The notes beneath the pieces were generated by a model. That model did not search any database. It was not told the DNA's origin and saw only the letters and a program-made list of their open reading frames with translations. From Rhodospirillaceae bacterium Spongia-Bin9 (GTDB lineage Bacteria > Pseudomonadota > Alphaproteobacteria > Bin65), in assembly GCA_900197615.1 (NCBI GenBank), contig FZLR01000007.1, positions 1-59,429 on the forward strand: a stretch of DNA of 59,429 bases, read 5' to 3'. The translations under genes and the position numbers were made by a program. Positions 28,483 through 37,297 of the stretch are shown here, piece after piece. The first letter of the stretch is position 1; the number at the start of each line of letters is the position of its first letter.

Positions 28483-29313
28483 ATGAAGACCGTGCTCATC
28501 ACCGGCTGCTCTTCCGGCATCGGCCTCGACGCGGCCCGGACGCTGCATCGCCGCGGCTGGCGGGTCTTCGCGACGTGCCGGCGCGAGGAAGATTGCGACG
28601 CGCTGCGCGGCGAGGGGCTGGAGAGCTTTCGCCTCGACTATAGCGATCCGGCCTCGATCGACGCGGCAATGGCGGAGGCGCTCGACCGCTGCGACGGCGC
28701 GCTCGACGCGCTGTTCAACAACGGCGCGTATGCCATGCCCGGCGCGGCGGAGGATTTCAGCTACGAGGCGCTGGAGGCGATCTTCCGGGCCAACCTGTTC
28801 GGGCCGCACGAGCTGGCGCGCCGGGCGATCCGCGCGATGCGGGAGCGGGGACAGGGCCGGATCGTCAACTGCTCCTCGGTCCTGGGCTTCGCCTATCTGC
28901 GCTTCCGCGGTGCCTACACGGCGACCAAGCACGCCATGGAAGGGCTGACCGACACGCTCCGGCTCGAGCTGCACGATACGCCCATCGAGGTTTCGCTCAT
29001 CCTGCCCGGCCCGATCCGCACCTCGATCCGCGAGAAATCGCGCCCGCACTACGAGAAGTGGATCGACAGGGAGAACAGCGCGTGGCGCGAATTTTACGAG
29101 ACGGTGCTCGAACCCCGCCTCTACGATCCGGAGTCGCGCCGGGACCCCGGCGAGCTCGGCCCGGAGGCCGTGACTGCGAAGCTGATCCACGCGCTCGAAA
29201 GTCCGAAGCCGAAGGTGCGCTACTATGTGACCCGCACGACATGGATCGCGCGGCTGTTCCGGATTCTGGTGCCGGCCGGCGCCCGCGACCGGCTGCTGCA
29301 ACGCTATTTCTGA
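28483..29313 (+). CDS. SDR-family oxidoreductase
   Basis: This is a classical SDR of 276 residues: TGCSSGIG for cofactor binding near the N-terminus, then NNGAYAMPG, the catalytic serine in VNCSSVLG and the catalytic YTATK. The layout resembles YbbO/retinol-dehydrogenase-like SDRs acting on lipid or ketone substrates. A C-terminal basic stretch (TRTTWIARLFRILVPAGARD) may bring it to membranes. It is monocistronic and converges on the secreted hypothetical gene. Confidence 0.83.
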   Translation: MKTVLITGCSSGIGLDAARTLHRRGWRVFATCRREEDCDALRGEGLESFRLDYSDPASIDAAMAEALDRCDGALDALFNNGAYAMPGAAEDFSYEALEAIFRANLFGPHELARRAIRAMRERGQGRIVNCSSVLGFAYLRFRGAYTATKHAMEGLTDTLRLELHDTPIEVSLILPGPIRTSIREKSRPHYEKWIDRENSAWREFYETVLEPRLYDPESRRDPGELGPEAVTAKLIHALESPKPKVRYYVTRTTWIARLFRILVPAGARDRLLQRYF

Positions 29314-29328
29314 GCGGGCGGGGCAGCC

Positions 29329-30414
29329 TTACCGGCGGAGCGAGCGGATCGTCAGGGTGTGGCCGCTGCCATTCGACCGGATGAGCGACTCGAACGGATA
29401 GGCCGCGGCCCAGCGTGGCGCGAGAAACCGCCATGTCAGGCGGCGCCCGCCCTCGACGGGCTCGGAAGTCACCTCTCCCCGGGCGACCGGCTGTTCCGGA
29501 TCCATATGGATGACGAACCCGCGCGCGGCGCGCGGCGCACCGGGGGCGAGTGGCAGCGCGCCGTCCAGGCGAATCGCCAGCCGGTGCGTGCCGGTGTCGT
29601 GCCGGTATCCGGCGAACGCGCCGCCCGTATCCAGGTCGACATCGATCCGGTTGCGGTAGCCCGGCATGCGTGCGGTCAGGCGGACGCCGCTTGCGGACGA
29701 TCCGACCGCGAAGGAAAAGCCGGCCGGCGCGGAATTCATTTGCGGCCCGCGCCGCGCGAACGACCGGCGGCCGAACGGGATAACGGCGATCTGGATACTG
29801 GCGCTATAGGCTGCCACGAAACCATGCTTGCCCTTCGGGTCGTCGCCGGGGCGGAACGAGTAGTCGCGATCGCCCATCCGTATCTCGTTGCTGCGCGTGA
29901 GGGCGTTGCGGCCGCGAAGAAACAAAAGAAAATGCCGGTCGGCGGAATGTCCCGACTGGTCGGTCAGGCCGGACCGGACAGGGGCGAGCGGCCGGTCGGC
30001 AAGGTCGACGGCGATCTCGATGGGCGCGCCGTCCAGGCCGTTCAATGCCACCCGAACGCTCTGCGCCCGTCCTGCGGCGCCGGACCGCCGGTAGACGATC
30101 GGCCGATGGTGGCTGCCCGGAAAATTCTCGACAATCTGCCTGTCGTCGAAGAAGTGAAGCTGGCTTTTGCCGCCCTTTCGCTCGGTGAAGAAGACCCAGA
30201 CCGCGCGAAAGGGGCTGCCGGCCCTGTCGATCGACATGATTTCTGCGCTCTCGTATACCGGATGGCGCGGCAGCCAGACGAACCAGTGGTGATCCCAATA
30301 TTGATGGTAGGTCACAAGTGGCACGGCGGGCGAGGCCGCGCCGGCCGGCGCAACAGGGCCGGCCAGCCACAATAGGGCGAGGGCGCCGGCGAACAGGCTG
30401 CGGATGGCGGTCAT
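29329..30414 (-). CDS. Secreted protein of unknown function
   Basis: This is a 361-residue exported protein: a Sec signal (TAIRSLFAGALALLWLAGP) ends at about residue 27. The mature part is beta-rich with HHWFVWLPRHPVYESAEIMSI-like aromatic stretches and no known catalytic motif. The ATG at 30414 has a GGAGGAAA site; a longer frame upstream overlaps the regulator gene and is rejected. It is the last of three minus-strand genes (membrane protein, winged-helix regulator, secreted protein) and is probably co-transcribed. I do not recognise the family. Confidence 0.65.
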   Translation of the reverse strand: MTAIRSLFAGALALLWLAGPVAPAGAASPAVPLVTYHQYWDHHWFVWLPRHPVYESAEIMSIDRAGSPFRAVWVFFTERKGGKSQLHFFDDRQIVENFPGSHHRPIVYRRSGAAGRAQSVRVALNGLDGAPIEIAVDLADRPLAPVRSGLTDQSGHSADRHFLLFLRGRNALTRSNEIRMGDRDYSFRPGDDPKGKHGFVAAYSASIQIAVIPFGRRSFARRGPQMNSAPAGFSFAVGSSASGVRLTARMPGYRNRIDVDLDTGGAFAGYRHDTGTHRLAIRLDGALPLAPGAPRAARGFVIHMDPEQPVARGEVTSEPVEGGRRLTWRFLAPRWAAAYPFESLIRSNGSGHTLTIRSLRR

Positions 30415-30440
30415 GGTCTTTCCTCCGGCTACAAGATGCT

Positions 30441-30746
30441 TCAGGCGCTTGCGCCGTCGCCTTCCAGAATTTCGCGCAGATAGGCGACATGGTCCTGGAA
30501 GGCGCGCCGACCCGCGCCCGTGACGCCGGCGCGGGTCCGTGGCTTCTTGCCGGCGAAATCCTTGACGATCTTCACGTAACCCGCCTTCTCCAGCGTCGTC
30601 AGATGCGCGCCGAGGTTGCCGTCGGTCGCGCCGGTGATCGCCTTGAGCCGCACGAATTCGAGCATTTCCCGGCGCGGCAGCGCGTTCAGCGCCGACAGGA
30701 TCCTGAGGCGCGTCGTCTGATGGACGATCTCGTCGGGCCCGCTCAT
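30441..30746 (-). CDS. Winged-helix DNA-binding protein (HTH_34/transcriptional regulator type)
   Basis: This 101-residue protein has IVHQTTRLRILSALNALPRREM, then FVRLKAITGATDGNLGAHL, then LEKAGYVKIVKDFAGKKPRT and LTxxGR-like GAGRRAFQDHV, the arrangement of small single-domain MarR/ArsR-like regulators. The ATG at 30746 gives the family-like start; an in-frame GTG at 30776 overlaps the stop of the upstream membrane-protein gene (GTGA) and may be the true coupled start. It probably represses its own operon through the 31392-31408 palindrome. Confidence 0.8.
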   Translation of the reverse strand: MSGPDEIVHQTTRLRILSALNALPRREMLEFVRLKAITGATDGNLGAHLTTLEKAGYVKIVKDFAGKKPRTRAGVTGAGRRAFQDHVAYLREILEGDGASA

Positions 30747-30772
30747 GCCGGCACCGCTCATATCCGCACCGC

Positions 30773-31339
30773 TCACCGGGCCCACCGCATCCACAGGCCG
30801 GCCAGAATGAGCGCGCCGCCGCCCAGGACCGGCACGATGTAGGCCGCGTGGGCCGGCGCATGGTAAAAGGCGCCGACGGCAAGACCGGCGAGCGCCGCCC
30901 CGACGACCGCGAAGCGCAGCCCGAACCAGCACCCGACGAGCGCGTAGGCCGCCGCAACCAGCAGGACGATGAAGGTCTGAATTTGGACGCCGGATACCGG
31001 GGCGAAGACGGCGAGCGTCAACGCAATGAAGGCCGCCAGGATCGCGGCGATGCCGAGAAAGCGGACCGTCCCGGTCCGGCCACCGTCCTCGCCGAAGCGG
31101 CGGGACTGGGTGACGACGAGATAAGCAGTACCGGCGAGTCCGACTGCGTCGGCGGCGGCCCATCCGATGCCGGTGTTTTCGGGCGAGATTGCGCCGACCG
31201 CGCCGGCGGCGATCCACAGCGGTCCCCAGAGCAACAGATAGGGGCTGCCCGCCCTGTACTGAAACAGCGTGAGGCTTTGCCGTTCCGCCTTGTCTATATC
31301 GCGCAGCGCCGAAGCGGCGTCGTCCCTGGTCACGCTCAT
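30773..31339 (-). CDS. Small integral membrane protein, unknown function
   Basis: This 188-residue protein has about five to six hydrophobic segments after a 30-residue charged N-terminus (IDKAERQSLTLFQYRAGSPY). It resembles membrane proteins encoded beside HTH_34-type regulators, a common but uncharacterised pairing. Its stop overlaps the alternative GTG start of the regulator. No motif indicates transport or enzymatic activity. It is the first gene of the three-gene run. Confidence 0.7.
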   Translation of the reverse strand: MSVTRDDAASALRDIDKAERQSLTLFQYRAGSPYLLLWGPLWIAAGAVGAISPENTGIGWAAADAVGLAGTAYLVVTQSRRFGEDGGRTGTVRFLGIAAILAAFIALTLAVFAPVSGVQIQTFIVLLVAAAYALVGCWFGLRFAVVGAALAGLAVGAFYHAPAHAAYIVPVLGGGALILAGLWMRWAR

Positions 31340-31391
31340 GGCGTCCTCCGTCAGCCGGGTCTTCCGATGCCGGAGGATGTAGCGCGAATTA

Positions 31392-31408
31392 ACTCTGTAT
31401 AACAGAGT
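31392..31408. promoter_or_regulatory. Palindromic operator overlapping promoter of membrane protein/regulator operon
   Basis: ACTCTG-TATAA-CAGAGT is a perfect 6-5-6 palindrome 53 bp before the membrane-protein start; a second perfect palindrome AGAGTACTCT (31404-31413) overlaps it. On the minus strand a TTGTGA and a TATACA spaced about 15-17 bp apart fall across it, as expected of an autorepressed promoter. Confidence 0.6.
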
Positions 31409-31517
31409 ACTCTATTTCACAATTATTTGATTTGGATGCAGGCCGACGGCGGGCCGAAGACGGAGGCTTCGGCATTGGACGTTTATACCCGCAAATCGCG
31501 GCCGGCCGGCCCCTGCC

Positions 31518-32204
31518 CTAATACGGCACCCCGACGGCGCGGGCGAGGAAGGCCATGAAGCCGGAGCCGGTGCGGGCAATGGCGGCGAAGCGGTCGGGGA
31601 AATCGGCTTCGCAAGCCTCGCTTTCGGAGAATCGGGTGACGGCGACGAAGGACTTGCGTTTGAGATCGTCGATCAGCGGGTGGTCCGGGTCGTAGCCGCG
31701 CGGCGGCCGCTTGAGGGAGTCGCCGGTGAGTTCGAAGGTGTCGAGAAAGTCGGCGGCGGTCGTAAGGCGCCGCCATTCGTCCGCCCGCTCGACGAGGGCG
31801 TCCCTTATGCCGGCGAGTGTCGGGCCGTCGGGATGCCAGACGCCGCAGCCGGCGAAACAGGCGCCGGGCTCCAGATGGAGATAGAAGCCCGGCGCATGGG
31901 CGTCCCTGCCGGCTTCGTGGCGGAAATGGGCGCCGACATTGGTCTTGTAGGGCGTCTTGTTCTTCGAGAAGCGGGTATCCCGGTAGATGCGGAACAGCGA
32001 ACCGCCGTTGGCCCGCGGATCGGCGCGGAAATGGGGGCTGATTTTCGCCAGTGGCTCGGCGAATCCGGCAATAAAATCGAGCATGGGATCGCGCACCTCG
32101 CTCAGGTAACGCGCCTTGTTCGCCTCGAACCAGGGCCGTTCGTTATGGGCTTTGAGCTCGCGAAGAAAGTCGAACAGGGCGAGGGCGATCGGCTGGGCGG
32201 TCAT
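31518..32204 (-). CDS. DUF2461 family protein
   Basis: This 228-residue protein matches the DUF2461/TIGR02453 layout: ALFDFLRELKAHNERPWFE at the N-terminus, then SLFRIYRDTRFSKNKTPYKT and GFYLHLEP. Function is unknown. It is isolated between unrelated genes with about 125 bp on the downstream side. Confidence 0.88.
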   Translation of the reverse strand: MTAQPIALALFDFLRELKAHNERPWFEANKARYLSEVRDPMLDFIAGFAEPLAKISPHFRADPRANGGSLFRIYRDTRFSKNKTPYKTNVGAHFRHEAGRDAHAPGFYLHLEPGACFAGCGVWHPDGPTLAGIRDALVERADEWRRLTTAADFLDTFELTGDSLKRPPRGYDPDHPLIDDLKRKSFVAVTRFSESEACEADFPDRFAAIARTGSGFMAFLARAVGVPY

Positions 32205-32329
32205 GCGTATGTCCTGAATTGAAGAGGCGGAGGCGGCCTAGGGAGAGACAGGGCCTTCCGCAAATCGATAGCCTGCCCTCAGCGCCCGCGGCGACCATGC
32301 GCACGAGGGCCCTCGCCGCCGAATGACAG

Positions 32330-33202
32330 TCAGCGCACGCGTCGAAGTGCTGTATGGGTGAATTCGCTGTCACTAAGATCGGTGCGGAACCGGAATTCGG
32401 TCCATTTTAGCACCGTGACGGCGCCGGTCAGGTGGTTAATCATCGTCTGATTTTCCGCCCGCCAGTACCGGTCCAGATATTGCCGATAGTTCGCAATAGC
32501 GAGCGTCTTCAGGTGCGAACCCTTACGGTCGTACAGTTCCATTTTCCAGGTTCGAAGCTCGCCCGTGTCCTGCCAGACGACCTTGCGGCTGTATCCGGAT
32601 TCCTCATCGCGGGGAACTTGCTCGGTCACCGTACAAGTGAGGTTGCCGCAGGGCTCGTCGCGAAGATATTTGTAGGTGTATTCCTCGACCTCCGGAGAAC
32701 TCATGTCTTCGTAGGAAAACTCGCTACCCATGAACGATCCCGAGCGCCTCGATGCGCTGATGCGCTTCACCCTTTTCAGGGCCGGCAGGTATAGCCACTG
32801 GTCGTCGTGAGTGTCGATGTGCGCGTGGGTCAGGAGAGCGGTTCCCCGGACGTCCCGCGGCCGATCGAACACGAACAGGCTCTTGTCGCCATCCCCCTGC
32901 ACCTCGAGCACCTTGAAGCGCATCTTGCGGATGCTCTCCCGGCCGTGCCGATCGCGCAGCACCATCGTCAGTCCGGCGGTGAAATTCTCGAATCCGTCGT
33001 TGCGGGCGCTCGTTTCGCGCGCAATCCTCAGGCCCTTCTCCTCCGGCGTTTCGTCTTGAGCAAGGGCGGACGCATTCGGCAAGCAGAAGCACGCAAGCGC
33101 CAGGATAAGGACACCGAACGCCGGGCGCCGGCGGCGTGGATAACCCTTCGCCCAGCCTCGCCCGGCAGGCCGCGTTTCGGCGGTATCGTGGTCAGGGAAC
33201 AT
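32330..33202 (-). CDS. Outer-membrane lipoprotein-sorting (LolA-like) protein
   Basis: This is a 290-residue periplasmic protein with the LolA/LolB-like fold of the 'outer membrane lipoprotein-sorting' family. An N-terminal signal anchors at about residues 28-48 (FGVLILALACFCLPNASALA). The core has DRHGRESIRKMRFKVLEVQGDGDKS-type strands, LTHAHIDTHDDQWLYLPALK and SGSFMGSEFSYEDM, all typical. Such genes normally accompany an MMPL/RND exporter and an outer-membrane barrel; here the barrel gene is upstream and the exporter is only a remnant. Confidence 0.82.
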   Translation of the reverse strand: MFPDHDTAETRPAGRGWAKGYPRRRRPAFGVLILALACFCLPNASALAQDETPEEKGLRIARETSARNDGFENFTAGLTMVLRDRHGRESIRKMRFKVLEVQGDGDKSLFVFDRPRDVRGTALLTHAHIDTHDDQWLYLPALKRVKRISASRRSGSFMGSEFSYEDMSSPEVEEYTYKYLRDEPCGNLTCTVTEQVPRDEESGYSRKVVWQDTGELRTWKMELYDRKGSHLKTLAIANYRQYLDRYWRAENQTMINHLTGAVTVLKWTEFRFRTDLSDSEFTHTALRRVR

Positions 33203-33384
33203 CTACACAGGTCCCGAGATGGACATGTTTGCTTGTACCTCGATTTCCCGGTGGAGGTGAAGCCCGGTGCGCGCCCGGAAATTCAAAAGCGCTGCGCTTC
33301 CGGTATGGAATTCGCAACGCGGCGCAGGGAACCGCCCGCATCGACCGAGGAAGTTCCCAGCGGCAAAATCATATCCGGCGCCGA

Positions 33385-34665
33385 CTAGAAACTGTAGGCC
33401 AGCTTCATCCCAACGAAGCTGTCGTGCCGGGTCGGGTATACGATGGCATCCGCCTCGTCGACATGGAGCATGAGGATCGCCTCGGCTTTGACGGAGACCG
33501 AGTCGGTGAGGCGCCGATCGAATTCGAGCGACAGGGTCCGGGTGCCGTAGTCGAGATCGATCAGCGTGCCGAGTGTGAAGGCCGCGCCCTGGACGTCGTT
33601 CAGCGACAGGCGCACGCCGAAGAACAGGTCGTTCTGATACTGGTTGGTCGAGCGGTGCCGGCGACTGTCGATCAACCATTCGGCGAGCAGGCTCAAATCG
33701 GCGTCCGATTCGAAGATGCCGCTGAAGGTGTATTCGCCGCCGACGACGAAGGCGGCGAAACCTTCCTTCTTGCCGACAATGTTGCTCGCGCCGCTCCGGT
33801 GGATCGCTTCCAGCTTGAGCAACCAGGCCTCGATGGTGAGCTGGGCGTCCAGCCCGAACTGCCGGACCTGCTCGTAATGCGGTGCCAAGGCGCCCGGAAT
33901 GGGTTGCCCCTGAACAAGCTGGAATGCTGCCGGCCTCATGACCGGTTCCCGGCCGGTGCCGTCGAAGAAGCTCAAGCCGAGGTCGAGCGGCCCGAAGGTG
34001 TGGCTGTAACGGGCGGCAAAATCAAGATGCCATTCCTTCGCCCCGCTTTCGTAGGTTGCGAGGCTATTGTCGATTTTGAGCGCCGGGCGCAGCCGGCCGC
34101 CGCGGCCGGGAAAAGTGCGCAGACGGTGGTAGGAGATCAGGAAGACCTCCCCCACGCCCCAGCCGCCGGAGAGCGTAAGGTGGGCCATCGGCTGGCCCAG
34201 CTTGATCTTTTCGTTGGGATTTTCGACGAGGTCGGTCTGGTTGACGATATCGACCAGATTGCGCGTTTCCACAACGCCCCAGAACACCCGGTCGATGCCC
34301 AGGCGCAATTCCCATTCGTTCTCGCCCAGCGGGCCGTTCAGCAGCAGATAGGCTTCGCGCAGGTCGAAATGGGTCTGGGTGCGGTCCGCCGCGTCATAGC
34401 GGAAGAACGGAGCGATGGTGACGCTGAACTTGTCCGGTTCCTCGAGATACAGCTGAGGCTCCGCGACGAATCCGGCGTTGTAGTTGCGCTGGCCGTCGAA
34501 ATCGGCGGTCCGCGGAAACCAGCGGGTTACCAGGCTCAGCTTGCCGGAGAATTCGTGCTCGGCGAGCGCGGCGCCTGTGCCGGCTACCAGGCAGAGGCAG
34601 GCCAGCAAGGCGAGACAGGTGGCGTGAAGCCGGCGTGTCGCACAGCGGCAAGCAAGATGAATCAT
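33385..34665 (-). CDS. Outer-membrane beta-barrel protein
   Basis: This 426-residue exported protein has a signal peptide (hydrophobic stretch about residues 14-34) and then alternating aromatic strands consistent with an outer-membrane barrel. It ends in SFVGMKLAYSF, with a terminal phenylalanine as recognised by the BAM machinery. It resembles the barrels encoded beside LolA-like/MMPL exporters. Its start overlaps the stop of the MMPL remnant (ATGA), showing that the remnant was once the upstream gene of the same operon. Ligand or cargo is unknown. Confidence 0.75.
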   Translation of the reverse strand: MIHLACRCATRRLHATCLALLACLCLVAGTGAALAEHEFSGKLSLVTRWFPRTADFDGQRNYNAGFVAEPQLYLEEPDKFSVTIAPFFRYDAADRTQTHFDLREAYLLLNGPLGENEWELRLGIDRVFWGVVETRNLVDIVNQTDLVENPNEKIKLGQPMAHLTLSGGWGVGEVFLISYHRLRTFPGRGGRLRPALKIDNSLATYESGAKEWHLDFAARYSHTFGPLDLGLSFFDGTGREPVMRPAAFQLVQGQPIPGALAPHYEQVRQFGLDAQLTIEAWLLKLEAIHRSGASNIVGKKEGFAAFVVGGEYTFSGIFESDADLSLLAEWLIDSRRHRSTNQYQNDLFFGVRLSLNDVQGAAFTLGTLIDLDYGTRTLSLEFDRRLTDSVSVKAEAILMLHVDEADAIVYPTRHDSFVGMKLAYSF

Positions 34666-34913
34666 CGTTCCATTGTCCTGTCTATGGCCGGCAATGGCAG
34701 CGCTAGGAGCAGGAAATCGGCGAGCAGCGCGAACCGATCATAACGGCTATCGGTATGCCAGGCGACCGGCTGTATTCGAAATCCGATGCCGATCAGGCCC
34801 AGCCGGGGCGATCGCAAGGCGAACAGGAGAATGGCGGAAATGGCCAGGAACACGACTATTGTCCCGACCGGCATGGCGCGGATGTTGCGCTGTCCGATGT
34901 GGGCGGGGCCACC
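34662..34913 (-). pseudogene. Remnant of an RND/MMPL-family exporter
   Basis: The residual frame reads HIGQRNIRAMPVGTIVV then FALRSPRLGLI, which matches the membrane segment after the second periplasmic loop of MMPL exporters. It then jumps to LLADFLLLALPLPAIDR, which matches the extreme C-terminus of the same family. Roughly one hundred residues expected in between, including the conserved D-D-T-I-H helix, are missing, and an in-frame TGA at 34914-34916 cuts off anything upstream. The final stop overlaps the barrel gene start as ATGA. A free 70-residue protein from the ATG at 34874 is possible but unlikely to transport anything. Confidence 0.7.
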
Positions 34914-35256
34914 TCACGCTACTACGCGTTCCGGACCGTTCTTCGCGCCGGGCCGCCAGGGACATAGTCGCGCCGGCAGGCGGGTGACGGGCTGTCTCCT
35001 GTTGCCCCGACCGAGAGCGGCCGGCAGGACTTTTACCGCTCTTCTGCCGGGACCTTACGTTTCCCGGAGGTGAATAATACACCCGGCCGGTCATCCAATT
35101 CTTCAAAAATTCAACATCTGCGCCGGAATCTGTTAATAAGGGTTCCGGCAGCGCTGCCGGCCAAAGGCCCTCCCGAATTCCAGTCTGTCGAACACGCAGG
35201 GAATGGCGCGGCGATTTCAGCGCTCCATGACCGCGACCGCGATAGGGGACTCCTGC
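34914..35256. other. Intergenic region, 343 bp
   Basis: This lies between the MMPL remnant and the binding-protein gene. The centre (35085-35135) is AT-rich and may hold a promoter for the plus-strand run. The remainder may be decayed exporter sequence, but I could not recognise further MMPL motifs on the minus strand. Confidence 0.45.
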
Positions 35257-36522
35257 ATGCGAAGGCTGACTAGGAGAGCGGTGCTCGGCGCAAGCGCCGG
35301 CGGCTTACTCGTCCCGCCTTGGTCCATGGCGCACGGCGCTTCCGGCGATGCATCCGGGCTGACCGACACAGAGATCGTTCTCGGGATGTCGGCCGCCTTT
35401 TCGGGCCCGTCCCGCGGTCTCGGCATCGAGCTCTTTCGCGGCGCCAGCGCCTATTTCACCCATGTCAACCGGGCCGGCGGCATCGGCGGGCGCAAAATCG
35501 TCCTCAGGACCTACGATGACGGCTATCAGCCGAACCCTTCGGTGGAGAACACGGTCAAGCTGATCCTGAAAGACAGGGTGTTCGCCCTGTTCGGCTATGT
35601 CGGCACGCCGACCGTGACGCGGGTGCTGCCGCTTCTGAAGAAATTCCAGAACGAAAAGACATTCCTCTTCTTCACGTTCCCCGGCGCCCAGCCCCAGCGC
35701 CAGCCGCCCTACGGCGAATTCGCGTTCAACCTGCGCGCCTCCTACCGTCAGGAAACCGAGGGTCTGGTCGACAATTTCGTCTCGGTCGGCCGCAAGCGCA
35801 TCGGCATGTTCTACCAGGCCGACGCCTATGGGCGCAGCGGCTGGGCCGGCGTCCGGCGCGCACTCAGGAAATACGATCTGCGGATCGTCGGCGAAGCGAC
35901 CTACCGGCGCGGCAGCAAGTTCACCAGCGTGATGCGCCAGCAGGCCCAGATTCTCAAGAACGCGAAGGCGGATGCCGTCATCTGCATCGGCGCCTATGCC
36001 GCCTGCGCCGCCTTCCTGCGCGACGCCGTGGATAACGGGCTGCGCGTGCCGATCGCCAATCTTTCCTTCGTCGGCAGCGAGAACCTGCTGAAGCTGATTG
36101 CCGAATCGCAGGACGAGCCGCGGCGCTATGCGGAACTGCTGGTCAATTCGCAGGTTGTGCCGAGCTACGAGGACATTTCGATCCCGGCTGTCCGCGAATA
36201 CCGAGACCTGATGCAGCGCTACGATCCCAAACCGCCCAAAGAGCTGCTCAAGGAAGCCTACACGCCCTTCGCCCACAGTTTCGTCAGCCTCGAGGGCTTT
36301 CTCGATGCGAAACTGATGGTCGAGATTCTGCGGCGCATGGGCGACAGTCCGGAGCGCGGCAAGCTGGAAAATGCCGTGTTCTCGGTCAGCGACTTCGATC
36401 TCGGCGTCGGCGTTCCGGTCTCGTTTTCGGCCAACCGCCGGCAAGGCCTGGACCGGGTTTACTACACCGTCGTCGACGGCGGCCGTTTCGTTCCCCTGCA
36501 CGATTGGAAAGGCAGGTTCTAG
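35257..36522 (+). CDS. ABC-type substrate-binding protein (Peripla_BP_6, Tat signal)
   Basis: This is a 421-residue exported binding protein. RRLTRRAVLGASAGG is a twin-arginine signal, and the mature part begins with the strand IVLGMSAAFSGPSRGLG, characteristic of branched-chain-type binding proteins. The ATG at 35257 follows AGGGGAC; an earlier ATG at 35227 is possible. No permease or ATPase gene is near. It is followed 4 bp later by a HAMP sensor gene, and then by an OFA-family carrier, so it may serve as a ligand receptor for signalling rather than for transport. That role is inference. Confidence 0.82.
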   Translation: MRRLTRRAVLGASAGGLLVPPWSMAHGASGDASGLTDTEIVLGMSAAFSGPSRGLGIELFRGASAYFTHVNRAGGIGGRKIVLRTYDDGYQPNPSVENTVKLILKDRVFALFGYVGTPTVTRVLPLLKKFQNEKTFLFFTFPGAQPQRQPPYGEFAFNLRASYRQETEGLVDNFVSVGRKRIGMFYQADAYGRSGWAGVRRALRKYDLRIVGEATYRRGSKFTSVMRQQAQILKNAKADAVICIGAYAACAAFLRDAVDNGLRVPIANLSFVGSENLLKLIAESQDEPRRYAELLVNSQVVPSYEDISIPAVREYRDLMQRYDPKPPKELLKEAYTPFAHSFVSLEGFLDAKLMVEILRRMGDSPERGKLENAVFSVSDFDLGVGVPVSFSANRRQGLDRVYYTVVDGGRFVPLHDWKGRF

Positions 36523-36526
36523 CGAT

Positions 36527-37264
36527 ATGAAAATCCAAAAACTTTTCCAGAAGACCCTGTTCGGCATCTTCATGCTGTTCGGCCTTATCGGCATCTCGAC
36601 ATCGATGCTGGCCATCTACACGGTCGATTCCCAGCTGTCGCAGGAGTACGAGTCCAACGCCAAGGGCATCGCGAAGACCATCGCCGACTCCAGCGTCGAC
36701 ATCATCCTGAACCGCGACCTGTCGGCGCTCCAGTCCCTGATCGACCAGTTCGTCGAAATCCAGGGCATCAGCTATATCTACATCGTCAACGATAGCGGCG
36801 AATATCTCGCCCATACCTTCGTGCCGGGGATTCCCGACGAGATACTGAAGGGCGATCCCAATAATACGGCCTCGATCCAGCGCAGTCTGCCGGGCATGGG
36901 CGATTTCGTCGAAGTCAGCAGCCCGATACTCGCCGGCGTCGCCGGCAAGGTCCACATCGGGATGGATACCGGATTGATCGCGCTGAAAATCCAGCGGGCG
37001 ATCGGCCAGCAGATCTATCTGTTCTCGACCATATTCGTGATCGGCATTATCGCCGCGATCTGGCTGGTGAATCTGGCTGCAAGACCGATTGCCAATCTTC
37101 TTGCCTACGCCGCGGAACTGGCGCGTGAACAATCGTCCGCGGCGGACGGCGGAGTCCTGGTGCGCGATGACGAAGTCGGGCAGCTTGCGCGCCTGTTCCA
37201 GTATTTTTCCGGGACGGGCGATCTTCCCGCGCCGGCGCGGCCTTCTCCGGGCGCCCGGGCGTAA
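36527..37264 (+). CDS. Membrane sensor with periplasmic domain and HAMP linker, no output domain
   Basis: This 245-residue protein has TM1 (about 11-30), a periplasmic domain of about 130 residues of sCache/double-helix type (ILNRDLSALQSLIDQF, then GISYIYIVNDSGEYLAHTFV), TM2 (about 162-184) and a HAMP region (185-226, with RPIANLL and DDEVGQLARLFQYF). It then ends in a proline-rich tail. Kinase, cyclase, phosphatase or methyl-accepting domains that normally follow HAMP are absent. The preceding gene is an exported binding protein and the next a carrier, so it could relay ligand occupancy to an unlinked partner, or it could be a truncated kinase. No frameshifted kinase sequence is visible before the carrier gene. 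Confidence 0.75.
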   Translation: MKIQKLFQKTLFGIFMLFGLIGISTSMLAIYTVDSQLSQEYESNAKGIAKTIADSSVDIILNRDLSALQSLIDQFVEIQGISYIYIVNDSGEYLAHTFVPGIPDEILKGDPNNTASIQRSLPGMGDFVEVSSPILAGVAGKVHIGMDTGLIALKIQRAIGQQIYLFSTIFVIGIIAAIWLVNLAARPIANLLAYAAELAREQSSAADGGVLVRDDEVGQLARLFQYFSGTGDLPAPARPSPGARA

Positions 37265-37297
37265 ACCGGAGCGCCGACGAACAGCCCGGAGCCTGCG

